Positions 18,701-28,470 are shown, counted from the first letter of the stretch. The stretch: 64,000 bases of DNA from Planctomycetota bacterium (GCA_016873165.1 VGXV01000001.1:125643-189642), one strand, 5' to 3'. Notes: generated from the sequence alone by a model not told the origin. Made by a program: numbers and translations.

Positions 18701-20336
18701 TAAGGTAAGTACCGAAATTGCAAGGGTACGGCATACCACTCCTGGTGTTTCCTTAATTTCCCCGCCTCCCCATCATGATATTTATTCAATTGAAGATTTA
18801 AAGCAAATTATTTATGACCTTCATTCTGCTAATTCAAAAGCAAAGGTATCGGTAAAGCTTGTTTCAGCAGTTGGTGTTGGTACCGTTGCCGCAGGAGTGG
18901 CTAAGGCAAAGGCCGATCTTGTTTTAATCAGCGGATATGACGGAGGCACCGGTGCCTCTCCGTGGTCCAGCATTATGCATGCCGGTGTGCCATGGGAGCT
19001 TGGATTGGCAGAGACGCAACAAGCGCTGGTGGCAAACGGACTTCGTGACCGGATTGTTGTGCAGACGGATGGCCAGATTAAAACGGGAAGAGACGTTGTA
19101 ATCGCCGCCTTGCTTGGCGCGGAAGAATATGGATTCGGCACTACCGTTCTTGTTACGTTAGGATGTGTCATGATGAGAAAATGCCATTTGAATACGTGTC
19201 CGGTAGGTGTGGCCACTCAGGATCCCTCTTTACGCGCAAAATTTTCAGGGCAGGCTGAATATGTCGAATGTTTCTTCCGGTTTATTGCCAGGGAAGTACG
19301 TGAATATATGGCAGCCCTTGGCTTTAGAACAATTGATGAAATGATCGGACGTGTTGATAAGATTGAAGTGAAAAATGCGGAAAATCACTGGAAGGCAAAA
19401 CACCTTGATTTCGGCGCGCTGTTAACACATCCCGCGCCGAGAAATAATACCTCATTGCGTTGCATTCGCAATCAGGATCATGAATTATCTCTCTCCCTGG
19501 ATAACCAGTTAATAAAACTGTCCGAAAACGCTCTTACTCAAAAAGCACGGGTGATCATTGATATGCCCATTCGGAATATAAATCGATCGGCAGGAACAAT
19601 GCTCAGCAGTGAAATTACAAGGAAGTATGGCGCTGCAGGTCTTCCGGAAGATACTATCAGGCTAAACTTCAATGGTTCTGCAGGGCAAAGCCTCGGCGCG
19701 TTTCTCGTACCGGGAATAACAATACATGTTGAAGGCGATGCGAATGATTATGTCGGCAAAGGGATGTGTGGCGGAAAAATAATTGTTAATCCTCCAAAAG
19801 GCGCGGCATTTAAACCCCACGAAAATATTATTGCCGGGAACGTAATCTTGTACGGAGCCACGAAAGGAGAACTCTATCTTCACGGTGTGGCCGGGGAGCG
19901 TTTTGCCGTGAGAAACAGCGGAGCAACGGCAGTGGTAGAAGGTGTTGGCGATCATGGGTGTGAATATATGACAGGCGGCACGGTGGTGGTTATCGGCCAA
20001 ACAGGGGTGAATTTTGGCGCCGGGATGAGTGGCGGCGTGGCATATGTTTACGATGAACATGAATGGTTTGGAATGAAATGCAACCTCGATATGGTTGATC
20101 TGGAAAGCGTATGGGCAAAGGAAGACAGTGATATTCTTAAAAATTTACTGGAAAAACACTATGAATATACTCAGAGCGCGAGGGCAAAAGACATTCTGGA
20201 TAACTGGGAAAGTCGACTTCCTTTATTTGTTAAGGTAATGCCAATGGAATATAAAAAATCACTTGAACGAAAACGGCAGGAAGAGCATGTAGATGATGAG
20301 ACTGTTATGGCAACAGAGGAGGTATATCGTGGGTAA
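15747..20336 (+). CDS. gltB: Glutamate synthase large subunit
   Basis: A 1529-residue protein of standard GltB length. It moves the glutamine amide nitrogen to 2-oxoglutarate. GLYDPKNERDGCGVGF gives the N-terminal nucleophile Cys31, which would be exposed by removing a 30-residue propeptide. The glutaminase domain (31 to about 430) is followed by the central domain, the FMN-binding synthase domain, the iron-sulfur motif CVMMRKCHLNTC near residue 1140, and the C-terminal beta-helix (GxxxGGxxxV repeats, e.g. GAGMSGGVAYVYD). AAAGGA precedes the ATG. gltD begins within its last codons, and glnN is divergent. Confidence 0.98.
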   Translation: MPEINNFKNVNMAGFPEVHGLYDPKNERDGCGVGFVAQIDGTPSHAIVKNAIQALINLEHRGAVGSDKCTGDGSGLLIRIPDEFLRHECLKQGIALPQSGKYGVGMLYLPQRENLRDRCKKIVEEIIKNENCTPIGWRPVPVNSDCLGELSRSTLPSIQQVFLTNDSLEGDNIERKLYIIKRCIEKEVASWENNNDYSQFYICSFSHKTIVYKGLLTGSQLPVFFPDLVDSRFCSPYAIIHQRYSTNTLPTWNLAQPFRCLAHNGEINTLRGNINQMKAREKNLKSDLFGEDMEKIKPVIQNEFGSDSSIFDNVFELLVNAGRSLAHAAMMMVPEACGKKYYMSDDKRSFYEYHASFMEPWDGPAAIVITDGRYIGAMLDRNGLRPARYTITKDGMIVMASETGVLDITGGDIRYRGRLQPGKMLLVDLQQSRIVPDNEIKAKVSRQSPYRRWLKENLIELRGLLDPSELPEIDSHALHIQQHAFGYTEEDLNVIISPMASRGQEPIGAMGNDTSLAVLSNKPQLLFDYFKQLFAQVTNPPIDPLREELVMSLMNFLGKKQGLLSESPLHCRQIKLPHPILTPTDMWRIRNANNSDLVVREIDILFPAKGGGSALESSLETLFKEAEKCITEGANILILTDKGMDKDHCPIPALLAVSGLHHHLIKKGMRNECGLIIETGEAREVMHFSLLIAFGITAICPHVAFSSVMELAEQGLLEVNKRPEEAMDSYISAIKKGLLKTFSRMGISTIRSFFGSQIFEAIGINEPVMNKYFCNTASRIGGIGLEEIAQEVYARHRNAFPLAGRPNELLEIGGRYSVKHGGEKHLWNPETIYKLQHAARTGNYEIFKEYTRLIDDQSKELATLRGLFGFKKGVPVPIDEVEPVENITKRFVTAAMSFGSISKETHEAIAIAMNRIGGRSNSGEGGEDPVRYKILPNGDRKISKIKQVASGRFGVTSEYLVNAEELQIKIAQGAKPGEGGQLPGHKVSTEIARVRHTTPGVSLISPPPHHDIYSIEDLKQIIYDLHSANSKAKVSVKLVSAVGVGTVAAGVAKAKADLVLISGYDGGTGASPWSSIMHAGVPWELGLAETQQALVANGLRDRIVVQTDGQIKTGRDVVIAALLGAEEYGFGTTVLVTLGCVMMRKCHLNTCPVGVATQDPSLRAKFSGQAEYVECFFRFIAREVREYMAALGFRTIDEMIGRVDKIEVKNAENHWKAKHLDFGALLTHPAPRNNTSLRCIRNQDHELSLSLDNQLIKLSENALTQKARVIIDMPIRNINRSAGTMLSSEITRKYGAAGLPEDTIRLNFNGSAGQSLGAFLVPGITIHVEGDANDYVGKGMCGGKIIVNPPKGAAFKPHENIIAGNVILYGATKGELYLHGVAGERFAVRNSGATAVVEGVGDHGCEYMTGGTVVVIGQTGVNFGAGMSGGVAYVYDEHEWFGMKCNLDMVDLESVWAKEDSDILKNLLEKHYEYTQSARAKDILDNWESRLPLFVKVMPMEYKKSLERKRQEEHVDDETVMATEEVYRG

Positions 20337-21756
20337 TCCGACGGGATTTTTAGGAATAAAAAGAAAAAATGGTGAAAAACGTCATGTTAACGATCGTATT
20401 CGGGATTACAAGGAATTTGAGAATACCCTCTTGCCAGGGGAACTGGAAAAGCAGGCAAGCAGGTGCATGGATTGCGGAATACCTACATGTCATTCTTACG
20501 GGTGTCCCGTAAAAAACAGGATTCCCGACTGGAATCATCTGATCTATCGCGGGCAATGGAAACGCGCCCTGATGATCCTCCATTCAACGAATAATTTCCC
20601 TGATTTTACCGGACGTTTGTGTCCTGCGCCGTGTGAAACATCCTGTACCTTATCAATAAACAATGAGGCAGTTTCAATCCGTCAGATTGAAAAGCAAATC
20701 GTGGAAAAGGGATGGGAAGAGGGCTGGATACAACCGCAGCCTGCACCCGTAAAAACAGGAAAACGCGTTGCCGTTATCGGATCTGGGCCTGCCGGTCTTG
20801 CTGCTGCCCAGCAGCTTGCGCGAAAGGGGCATGACGTAGTTGTGTTTGAAAGGGAGGATCGTATCGGCGGTATGCTTCGTTACGGGATTCCTGACTTTAA
20901 AATGGAACGCTGGGTGCTAGACAGAAGATTGCAGCAACTCAAGGCAGAAGGAGTCGTATTTGAGACAAGCGTAGATGTCGGGGTGGATATTTCAGGACGA
21001 TATTTATTGCGTACGTATGATGCCGTGGTTATTTGCATTGGGGCAATGGTTCCCAAAAATCTTGAAATTCCAGGACGCGAACTCCAGGGTGTGCATTATG
21101 CGATGCCGTTTTTAATACAACAAAACAGAAGGAATGCGGGTGGTACTATTCCTGAGCCGGAGGTGATTACGGCAAAAGGAAAACATGTTGTTGTTATTGG
21201 AGGCGGTGATACCGGGTCGGATTGTATTGGAACAAGCATCAGGCAGGGAGCTGCGAGCGTAACTCACTTATATTATCAGGATATCCCCCCTGAAGAAAGA
21301 CCGCTCTGTAATCCATGGCCGCAAAGACCAAAAACTTTCAAGACAAGTTCTTCGCAGGAAGAAGGGTGCAACAGGGTATGGAGATACATGACAAAGACTT
21401 TTGTCGGGGAAAAAGGATACCTTACCGGAGTGAAAGTAGTGGAGCTTGAATGGACGAGGCCTGCGGACGGTTCACGCGGCACGTACACGGAAAAAGGAAA
21501 TTCTGAAAAAATTATCCCGGCAGATTTGGTATTTTTATCAATAGGGTTTCAACATTGTGAGCACGGCCCCCTCCTTATGGACCTGAAACTTGAATTTGAC
21601 AAAAAAGGGAATATAAAAACCGATACGACCATGATGACAACTGTGCCGGGCGTGTTTGCCGCAGGCGATGCAGAACTCGGTGCAACGCTCGTCGTTGATG
21701 CTATTTTCAGAGGACGGCAGGCTGCCGAAGGAGTTCACAAGTATTTAACAACATGA
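20329..21756 (+). CDS. gltD: Glutamate synthase small subunit (NADPH-dependent beta subunit)
   Basis: 475 residues from a GTG that overlaps the gltB stop by eight bases and has AGGAGG seven bases before it; this fits better than the longer frame starting inside gltB. It supplies electrons from NAD(P)H to GltB. The N-terminal iron-sulfur cysteines are Cys46, Cys49, Cys54 and the CPAPCETSC group near 98-106. VAVIGSGPAGLAAA at 147-160 binds FAD, VVVIGGGDTGSDC binds NAD(P), and FAAGDAELGATLVVDAI is the conserved C-terminal FAD contact. Translation is probably coupled to gltB. Confidence 0.97.
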   Translation: MGNPTGFLGIKRKNGEKRHVNDRIRDYKEFENTLLPGELEKQASRCMDCGIPTCHSYGCPVKNRIPDWNHLIYRGQWKRALMILHSTNNFPDFTGRLCPAPCETSCTLSINNEAVSIRQIEKQIVEKGWEEGWIQPQPAPVKTGKRVAVIGSGPAGLAAAQQLARKGHDVVVFEREDRIGGMLRYGIPDFKMERWVLDRRLQQLKAEGVVFETSVDVGVDISGRYLLRTYDAVVICIGAMVPKNLEIPGRELQGVHYAMPFLIQQNRRNAGGTIPEPEVITAKGKHVVVIGGGDTGSDCIGTSIRQGAASVTHLYYQDIPPEERPLCNPWPQRPKTFKTSSSQEEGCNRVWRYMTKTFVGEKGYLTGVKVVELEWTRPADGSRGTYTEKGNSEKIIPADLVFLSIGFQHCEHGPLLMDLKLEFDKKGNIKTDTTMMTTVPGVFAAGDAELGATLVVDAIFRGRQAAEGVHKYLTT

Positions 21757-21802
21757 ATCAATAAAAAAAGATATGAATACGGCGTTTATGACAATGGAAT
21801 GA

Positions 21803-23392
21803 TCATTTATGATATGGCGTAAGAGTAAGGACTTTTCGGTAATGTTGCTCCGCGAGTTCTTGTTGTCCTGACTCCTCGTACGCAATACTTATCAAACGGT
21901 GGTATTTTGAATTATACGGCTGAAGTCTCAGGGCTTTTAATGAATAAGCAATGCACTCCTGTGGGTTTTCCTGCGTTAGGGAATGTAAAGCGGTGTTGTA
22001 ATAATAATGACCAATAAATTTTTTGAATTCACCATACATTCCCCAAAGTGAAACAAAAACAACGGGAACAATTACAAGAATTTTTTTTGATAGTGTAGTA
22101 AAAAAAGCGGGTTCTGTTTTTGTTTCTTCAGATTCACCGGAACAAATCATTCCAAGTCCAATAAAAAAATATACCGATGAAGCGGATGAATGCAAATCGT
22201 AGCTTACCATCGATTGTGATAATGTAGCAATACATCCCGCTGCTGGGGCTAAAAACAGCAATTTTTCTTCCGGAGTAAATCTCCGCCGAAAGTTTTGCAA
22301 TGAACGCTTTGTTATTATAACGAAGAAAACTCCGATGCCACACAAACCAACAATTCCGGTTTCTGTGGCCATATGTAATAATTCGTTGTGAGGATCTATT
22401 GTCAGCCATTGCCATTTCCCTGTTTTATAAAGAGGATATTTAATAAAGTAATTGCCCAGACCTACTCCCCTGATCGGTGCATCACGAAACATATTCAGGG
22501 AGTCCTTCCAGAGGACAAAGCGCAAATTGTCCTTTCTGCTGATTATCGATGAAATGCGCCGCACTGTTTTCTTATGATAAACAGGAAATTTATTCCAAAA
22601 AACAGCAAGTGGTAATAAAAAGATAATCGACAAAATAACTGAAAGCACGATCAGTTTTTTCTTTTGTGCAATTATCAAACCTGTTTTTCTCAAAGGCAAA
22701 TTTTTCGATTTTATTACGATATAATAAATAATAAAAAATATTCCTCCTATGACCGTTGAAACCATACCGCCTCTGCAAAAAGTTACAAAGAGAGCAAGAA
22801 AAGACAGTATGATGCAAGGGATAGTTATTATTTTCAATTTAAAGGAAGTAGTATTTACCAGTATTCCAAGCCCCCATAAAACAGTGATAGATAAATATTG
22901 TGCCAGTATATTATGGTAGCCAAAAAAAGAATATATTCTCTTTTTGGAAAGTTCGCATGGATAAAAAGAAATTAATTCCATGTATTCCATTAAAGCATAT
23001 ATTGAAATAAAACAACTTATTCCGATGCAAACAATAAAGAGCGGCATAATTACACTGCGTGTCCATTTTATTTGTGAAGCCGCCAGAAACAGGGTCAAAA
23101 GGCATGCCCACCTTTTTAATTCATCAAAGCCTTCATGATAGTTTGTGCTATAAGGAATAGTCACGGCAAAACAGGTAAGCAATAGCAATGAAGCCAAAAA
23201 AAGTGACGATGATAATGTTGTTAATAATTTATCGGCAGGGAAAAAAACAATAATGATAATACCGCATGCAAGGAGGGTTGAAACGGCTCTTTTGGGAAGC
23301 AAAAAAGGGTCTTCAGGCGTAAATGGCAAAAAGAATAATGGTGTGATTACCAGAACACTCAGGAGAAGTGTATAGCTAAATTTGTTGATCAT
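21803..23392 (-). CDS. O-antigen ligase-like polymerase with C-terminal TPR
   Basis: About 529 residues with many hydrophobic segments. The Wzy_C region shows RGVGLGNYFIKYP followed by DPHNELLHMATETGIVGL, the same arrangement as in the ligase at 6313. A final 60-residue segment (ECIAYSLKALRLQPYNSKYHRLISIAYEESGQQELAEQHYRKVL) is a TPR pair, a combination seen in lipid-A-core:O-antigen-ligase-like and pilin-glycosylating proteins. The ATG at 23392 begins a membrane segment; the open frame extends 30 codons upstream from a GTG. No glycan genes adjoin it, and its ribosome site is weak. Confidence 0.82.
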   Translation of the reverse strand: MINKFSYTLLLSVLVITPLFFLPFTPEDPFLLPKRAVSTLLACGIIIIVFFPADKLLTTLSSSLFLASLLLLTCFAVTIPYSTNYHEGFDELKRWACLLTLFLAASQIKWTRSVIMPLFIVCIGISCFISIYALMEYMELISFYPCELSKKRIYSFFGYHNILAQYLSITVLWGLGILVNTTSFKLKIITIPCIILSFLALFVTFCRGGMVSTVIGGIFFIIYYIVIKSKNLPLRKTGLIIAQKKKLIVLSVILSIIFLLPLAVFWNKFPVYHKKTVRRISSIISRKDNLRFVLWKDSLNMFRDAPIRGVGLGNYFIKYPLYKTGKWQWLTIDPHNELLHMATETGIVGLCGIGVFFVIITKRSLQNFRRRFTPEEKLLFLAPAAGCIATLSQSMVSYDLHSSASSVYFFIGLGMICSGESEETKTEPAFFTTLSKKILVIVPVVFVSLWGMYGEFKKFIGHYYYNTALHSLTQENPQECIAYSLKALRLQPYNSKYHRLISIAYEESGQQELAEQHYRKVLTLTPYHK

Positions 23393-23519
23393 ATTGTTTT
23401 GATTTGTACTCCTAACGTACGGGCCTATCCGCAAAGGGGAAAGGAGAGACTCTGTGAGTTTATAAAGAGTAGAAAAACACACATGTATGCACCGCCAGAT
23501 CGAGCCGTTTGTCAGAAGC

Positions 23520-23813
23520 TTAAATTCGGTACCTCCAATAACCCGGGCGTCTGCGAAGATGCATAACTGCGACTATGACAATTTTTTCCGCATCAGTTCG
23601 ATACAAAATGCCATATGGGAATCGACGCAGAAGTCTGCGACGGATATTACTTCGAATAATCCTGCCTGATTTTGGATTTTCCACTATGCGATTTACGGTA
23701 TGCTGGACTTCGGCTATAAAATCTTTACCAAGACCGGTTGATTGGTTTTCATAATATTCTGCTGCCTCAATCATTTCATCTCTTGCAGGATCAACAAAAA
23801 CGATCCTTGTCAT
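23520..23813 (-). CDS. ParE/RelE-family toxin
   Basis: 97 residues with the ParE/RelE fold pattern: RIVFVDPARDEMIEAAEYYENQ (helix 1), LGKDFIAEVQHTVNRIVENP (helix 2), GRIIRSNIRRRLLRRFPYGILYR and the terminal strand IVIVAVMHLRRRPGYWR. In ParE the target is gyrase, in RelE ribosomal mRNA; sequence alone does not decide. It overlaps its antitoxin gene by four bases (ATGA), the standard type II arrangement with antitoxin first. Confidence 0.9.
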   Translation of the reverse strand: MTRIVFVDPARDEMIEAAEYYENQSTGLGKDFIAEVQHTVNRIVENPKSGRIIRSNIRRRLLRRFPYGILYRTDAEKIVIVAVMHLRRRPGYWRYRI

Positions 23814-24040
23814 TTAATTCTTTCCCTGGCTTCCTTGAAAACGTGGTCCGCAGGTTTTGCTCCAATTTTTCCATTTCGATAATCCTGGTATCGTTTCTCC
23901 GCTTCCTGTAACCACAATTCTTCTGAATCAATGTCCTGTCCTTGGTCAAGTGTAGAAAGCAAGCGTTCAACCAACAGAGACCTCTCATGCAACGGCAATT
24001 CCATCGCGTCTTTTTCGATATCGCCCAATTTTCTGGCCAT
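23810..24040 (-). CDS. Type II antitoxin of the addiction-module (TIGR02574-like) family
   Basis: 76 residues, acidic and helical. MELPLHERSLLVERLLSTLDQG followed by EELWLQEAEKRYQDYRNGKI is the characteristic pattern of putative addiction-module components that pair with ParE/RelE toxins (the conserved AxxLPxxERxxLxxxLL... and W...EAxxRxxxxxxG). It would neutralise the downstream toxin and repress the pair. A GGAGG ribosome site precedes the ATG. Confidence 0.88.
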   Translation of the reverse strand: MARKLGDIEKDAMELPLHERSLLVERLLSTLDQGQDIDSEELWLQEAEKRYQDYRNGKIGAKPADHVFKEARERIK

Positions 24041-24235
24041 TTTAAAACCTCCGATTACGTTAAGATTATATACTTAGGATCAAACCATTTACCATTATAA
24101 ATTCTGACGTAAAGATAAATAACTTAAATAATGGTATAGAATTGATATATTTTGAGGGAATATAGAGGTTAAGTAAACAATTATTTTCAACTCAGAGGAG
24201 AATTGCTGAGGAAAAAATATTTGGATGTATCACAA

Positions 24236-24285
24236 AAAAACGCATAAGCTAATTTAATAATGATTAAATTAGACTTATGCGTTTT
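24236..24285 (-). terminator. Long hairpin terminator of the 24313 gene
   Basis: AAAACGCATAAG at the left and CTTATGCGTTTT at the right form a 12-bp stem that continues as TAATTTAAT/ATTAAATTA after one bulge. With A/T tracts at both sides it can act in either direction; the nearest gene ends 28 bp away on the minus strand. Confidence 0.8.
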
Positions 24286-24312
24286 ATAGTTAACAAATGA
24301 TAGAATTAATAA

Positions 24313-24732
24313 TTATTTATTTTTTTTGCTTTTCCCTGAAGACTCGATTTCTATTTCAGTAAACCTTGCCCTGCCATCCTTCAGTTGTACGGTGGCTTTT
24401 GCATTTTTGAAGCCTTTCTTTGATGCTGTTAGTTTATATTTATCTTCTTTTAAGTCATCAAAAGCAAATGTTCCGCTACGATCCGTATTAACCTTCTTTT
24501 TCACGCCGGTTTTGTTTCCTTTAAGTTCTATTTGAACAGACTGTAAGTATGACATATAACAGGATTGAAAGTAAACTACCGTACCATAAATGGAGCCTCT
24601 TTTACTGCAGGCACTTTCAACACCATTTGTAATGTCCTTTTCACCCTTCGTACCTGCTGTAAGCGATAATACCAGCGATATGATCAATACAGCGGCAGTA
24701 GGTATTATAAACAAAAATTTGCGTTTACTCAT
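24313..24732 (-). CDS. Secreted protein with carboxypeptidase-regulatory-like (beta-sandwich) domain
   Basis: About 139 residues. After a basic N-terminus, a membrane segment (FLFIIPTAAVLIISLVLSLTAG) acts as signal peptide or anchor. From about residue 45, SIYGTVVYFQS...VQIELKG...VNTDRSGTFAFDDLKEDKYKLTASKKGF is the typical CarboxypepD_reg/CnaB-like repeat pattern (G-x-V, D-x-x-G-x-F-x-F, Y-x-L-x-x-x-K-x-G). Such domains mediate adhesion or stability. The ATG at 24732 has AAAGGAG in place; an upstream ATG at 24756 lacks one. The C-terminus is Lys/Ser-rich. Confidence 0.78.
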   Translation of the reverse strand: MSKRKFLFIIPTAAVLIISLVLSLTAGTKGEKDITNGVESACSKRGSIYGTVVYFQSCYMSYLQSVQIELKGNKTGVKKKVNTDRSGTFAFDDLKEDKYKLTASKKGFKNAKATVQLKDGRARFTEIEIESSGKSKKNK

Positions 24733-24961
24733 ATAACTAGTTCTCCTTTTCGCCATATCAAAATAATGATTGATGTAAAATAATTCCTGATATCGGTTTT
24801 TTTAAAAAGAAATTAAACAAAAAGTTTTGCAATTGTATAAATCTGAAAGGAATAAGTCAAGGGTAAAAAAGAGGTTAAATGTGTTTTTATGCAATACAGG
24901 GACATGATAAAATCGGTTTCCTCCCCTATGATTTTTGATCCGTATTAATTTGCATTAATCT

Positions 24962-26665
24962 TCATTCCTCAGTCTGCAAGGATTTCAATTTGTTATAGAT
25001 TTTCAGTTCCGTTTGAGCCTCTGAATTCATGCCTTTTTCTTTGTAAAGAAACCATAAGTTTTTGTGCGCATCAATATCGTCAGGAGCGATATCCGCCAGT
25101 TTCGAAAAAACTTCGAGCGCCTCATCCTGTTTTCCGATCTTTTTATAGATATTTCCCAAATTGTAATAAGCATTCACAAAAGCCGGATCAATAGTAACCG
25201 CTTGTTCCCATAAGGGGAGTGCGGAAGCATACATATTTTTTTCTGCGTAAGCATTTCCTAATTTGTAACATATCAATGCATTATCAGGATATATCTCAAT
25301 AATTTTTTCCCATGTCTTTATTGCCTTGTCTTTTTTGCCTTTCGCTTCGTATGCGTCTGCAATGTTATTCAACGTGGTATAATCGTCAGGGTTGATTTTA
25401 AGCGCCTTTAACCACAGAGAAATAGCATTATCAATTTTCCCCTGGTTGTAAAATGCAACACCCAGATTAAAATATGCGTCTGCATTCGTTGGATTTATTT
25501 CCAGAGTCTTTTTCCATGCGGTAATGGATTTGGCAATTTCTCCGGTGGCAGCGGATAATTCACCATAATTATAAAATGCTTCCTCATAATTCGGATCATC
25601 AGAAAAGGCGTTTTCATATTCCGCCAGCGCCTTTTCCGGCATGTTACTCTCTGCATAAATTTCCCCAAGTTTAAAATGTGCAGGAGCAATGGCATCGTTG
25701 ATTGCTATTGCTTGTTCAAGCGATTCTATTGCTTCTTTTGAGCTGCCTTCTTTACTGTAAATCAGTCCAAGATTGTAATGTGCCTCTGCAAAATCAGGTT
25801 TTAACCGCAATGCAAAAGCAAAAGCATCTTTTGCCTCTTTTACGTTATTTTGAGCAAAAAGCGCAATTCCCAGATTGTTATAAGCATCAGTATAATTATT
25901 TTTCAGTTGAATGGCAATTTTGTGTGAAAAAATGGATTTTTCAATATCATCCGTTTCATAATAAATAATACCCGAGTAATTATGAGCTTCCGCATCCTTC
26001 GGATTCAAATCGAGCGTTTTTTGAAATTCCATAAGCGCTTTTTTTGAAAGGTTTTTCCTGTAAAATGCGAGTCCCAGACTAAAATGAAAATCGGAATTCT
26101 CCGCATCAAGTGAGATAGCTTTTTTTAAAAACTCTATGCTTTCATTTAATTGATCTTTTTCGAGATGTAAAAGCGCCATAGTGTAATAGGCATCTGCCAC
26201 AGACGGATCTAATTCCAGGCACTTATTGAGAGCAGAAAAAGCTTCTGTAAAATCGTTTTTCTTCTTGTATGCAAGACCAAGATCATTGTATGCCCCTGCT
26301 TTTCCTGAAGTATTAGATTTGTCGTAATACGTGATGGCATTATTTAAATCATTAATAGCTTTCCCAAGTTGATCGGTTTCGAGATAAGCTTTGCCTAAAT
26401 AATGATACAATTCTCCATCCTGATGTATGCCCTGCAATGCAAAATTAAACTCATCAATGGCTTCCTCTGTCATTCCCTTTTTAAAATACGTGATGCCTAA
26501 AGATTTGTGTTCTTTTGCGGATAATGCTCCGGTCAGTTTGCCGGTAATGGAACGCAGATAACCGCCTTTTGTGGTACTCTTATCTTTTGTATCATATGAA
26601 GAACTGCATGCTACCGGGAAAAAAAGAAGAAGATATGCAACACAGCAAAGTCTTTTTATGTTCAT
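24962..26665 (-). CDS. TPR-repeat lipoprotein
   Basis: About 567 residues. VAYLLLFFPVACSS has a lipobox with Cys20, so the protein is probably lipid-anchored. Around thirteen consecutive 34-residue TPRs follow, starting near residue 52 (HKSLGITYFKKGMTEEAIDEFNFAL) and continuing to the C-terminus, with the usual W/L-G-Y-A-F-A-P positions. Partners are unknown; such proteins scaffold envelope complexes. The frame is open for 34 further codons upstream, but these translate a palindromic repeat, so the ATG at 26665 is chosen. The ribosome site is weak. Confidence 0.85.
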   Translation of the reverse strand: MNIKRLCCVAYLLLFFPVACSSSYDTKDKSTTKGGYLRSITGKLTGALSAKEHKSLGITYFKKGMTEEAIDEFNFALQGIHQDGELYHYLGKAYLETDQLGKAINDLNNAITYYDKSNTSGKAGAYNDLGLAYKKKNDFTEAFSALNKCLELDPSVADAYYTMALLHLEKDQLNESIEFLKKAISLDAENSDFHFSLGLAFYRKNLSKKALMEFQKTLDLNPKDAEAHNYSGIIYYETDDIEKSIFSHKIAIQLKNNYTDAYNNLGIALFAQNNVKEAKDAFAFALRLKPDFAEAHYNLGLIYSKEGSSKEAIESLEQAIAINDAIAPAHFKLGEIYAESNMPEKALAEYENAFSDDPNYEEAFYNYGELSAATGEIAKSITAWKKTLEINPTNADAYFNLGVAFYNQGKIDNAISLWLKALKINPDDYTTLNNIADAYEAKGKKDKAIKTWEKIIEIYPDNALICYKLGNAYAEKNMYASALPLWEQAVTIDPAFVNAYYNLGNIYKKIGKQDEALEVFSKLADIAPDDIDAHKNLWFLYKEKGMNSEAQTELKIYNKLKSLQTEE

Positions 26666-26669
26666 GTTT

Positions 26670-26735
26670 AGGAATTTCAATCTTAGTAGGGTGGGCATTG
26701 CCCACCCTACAGTTAAAAGTCGCCGAAGGCCTAAT
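26670..26735 (-). repeat. Short modular intergenic repeat upstream of the TPR lipoprotein gene
   Basis: Read on the minus strand it starts ATTAGGCCTTCGGCGACTTT, contains the palindrome GTAGGGTGGGC-AAT-GCCCACCCTAC, and ends TTGAAATTCC. It is the smallest full member of the family with constant ends described at 12684. Confidence 0.8.
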
Positions 26736-26959
26736 TTGTTTTCAAAATTCAAAATTAAATTTATCAACTATTTAAAGAAATATTACTAGCGCAAAAACAA
26801 TGGAAAAACCCGCAAATTCAATCTAACAAAGTAGGTGATTATTGTCAAATAGATATTGAATGTGGTTAATGTATATATTAGAATCTTGCTCTCGGCTTAA
26901 TTTAAACATATACTTAGTTGAACGTTACTTATACCAGAAATTATACTTTAAACAAATTT

Positions 26960-28465
26960 ATGGATAATATCATTATTTTTGACACTACTCTACGCGATGG
27001 GGAGCAATCTCCGGGCGCCAGTCTTGATATCGGGGAAAAATTGCAGATTGCACGACAGTTGGAGATATTAAACGTTGACGTCATTGAAGCAGGGTTTCCC
27101 ATATCATCTCCCGGGGATTTTCAGTCAGTAAGCAAAATAGCGCAGGAAATTCGCGGAGTATCCGTTGCCGCTCTTGCCCGTGCAATGGAAAAAGATATAG
27201 ACAGCGCAGCGAAGGCTTTGGAAAAAGCGGAAAAACCTCGTATTCATCTTTTTCTCGCCACGTCTGAAATTCACAGAAAATTCAAGTTGCTGAAAGCAAA
27301 AGAAGAAATTATTCATTTGGCTACAAAGGCAGTTGCCTATGCCAGAAAATTCGTGAACGACGTCGAGTTTTCTCCGGAAGACGCTTCACGCACCGAGTTG
27401 GATTTCCTTGTCCAGGTAGTTGAGTCCGTTATCGAAGCGGGCGCTGCAACAGTTAACATACCCGATACCGTTGGTTACGCAGTGCCGGAACACTATGCAT
27501 CGATCATTCGCGGGTTACGGGAAAGGGTAAAGAATATCAATAAAGCGGTAATAAGCGTGCATTGTCATAATGATCTTGGCCTTGCGGTTGCCAATTCTCT
27601 GGCAGCGGTAAAAGCAGGGGCAAAACAGGTGGAATGCACCATAAATGGATTAGGGGAACGGGCAGGGAACGCCGCCCTGGAAGAAGTGGTCATGGCCATA
27701 AAAACACGTCAGGATTATTATGATTGTTCAACACGAATCAAAACAAAGGAATTGATGAATACAAGCCGGCTCGTGAGTGTGCTGACAGGACTGCGTGTTC
27801 AGAGAAATAAAGCGATTGTCGGCGAGAATGCCTTTGCCCACCAATCCGGTGTCCACCAGGATGGAGTGCTTAAGGAAAGAACCACCTATGAAATTATGCA
27901 TCCTGAAGATATAGGGCTTCAGAAAACAAAGATCGTGCTTGGAAAATTATCGGGCAGGCATGCTTTTAGAGAACGCATAAAAGAATTAGGATATGAATTG
28001 ACAGAAATTGAATTTGAAAAGGCTTTTGAGGAATTCAAACGGCTTGCTGACAAGAAAAAAGAGATATTTGATGAAGAAATTGAGGCGATTATTGACGCAG
28101 AAAAGATGGAAATTCCCCATGTCTTCCATCTGGAGAGTTTGAGCATTAATTGCGGACCAAATGCCGTGCCAACCGCCGCAGTTCGTATCAGGTTAAAAGA
28201 CGGGAGCCTGGCAGACAATGCGACAATAGGAGACGGCCCTATCGATGCGCTTTTTAAGGCGATAGACCTTGCCACGGGAATCCCCGGCAAGTTGCTCGAC
28301 TATCATATTCAGGCTATCACCAGTGGAAAGGATGCCATGGGTGAAGTTTACGTAAGCGTTGATATAGACGGAAAGAATGTGAAAGGCCGGGCAGTAAGCA
28401 CGGATATAATAGAAGCAAGCGCAAAAGCATATTTAAATGCAATTAACAAGGTAGCGGCAAGGTAA
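26960..28465 (+). CDS. leuA: 2-isopropylmalate synthase
   Basis: 501 residues. It condenses acetyl-CoA with 2-oxoisovalerate, the first committed step to leucine. [13 protein letters not shown] at 7-19 holds the catalytic Arg12 and metal ligand Asp13; HCHNDLGLA and [14 protein letters not shown] are the metal and substrate motifs. The C-terminal LeuA regulatory domain (from about 390, ending [21 protein letters not shown]) carries the leucine-feedback site. The ATG is chosen because family homology begins there; no ribosome site is obvious. aroDE starts five bases after the stop, implying an operon. A citramalate synthase role cannot be excluded but is less likely. Confidence 0.95.
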   Translation: MDNIIIFDTTLRDGEQSPGASLDIGEKLQIARQLEILNVDVIEAGFPISSPGDFQSVSKIAQEIRGVSVAALARAMEKDIDSAAKALEKAEKPRIHLFLATSEIHRKFKLLKAKEEIIHLATKAVAYARKFVNDVEFSPEDASRTELDFLVQVVESVIEAGAATVNIPDTVGYAVPEHYASIIRGLRERVKNINKAVISVHCHNDLGLAVANSLAAVKAGAKQVECTINGLGERAGNAALEEVVMAIKTRQDYYDCSTRIKTKELMNTSRLVSVLTGLRVQRNKAIVGENAFAHQSGVHQDGVLKERTTYEIMHPEDIGLQKTKIVLGKLSGRHAFRERIKELGYELTEIEFEKAFEEFKRLADKKKEIFDEEIEAIIDAEKMEIPHVFHLESLSINCGPNAVPTAAVRIRLKDGSLADNATIGDGPIDALFKAIDLATGIPGKLLDYHIQAITSGKDAMGEVYVSVDIDGKNVKGRAVSTDIIEASAKAYLNAINKVAAR

Positions 28466-28470
28466 AACCT

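Noticed and set aside
23520-24040. The ParE-type toxin-antitoxin pair as a third integron cassette
   Set aside because: No R'-L'-L''-R'' arrangement was found on either side.
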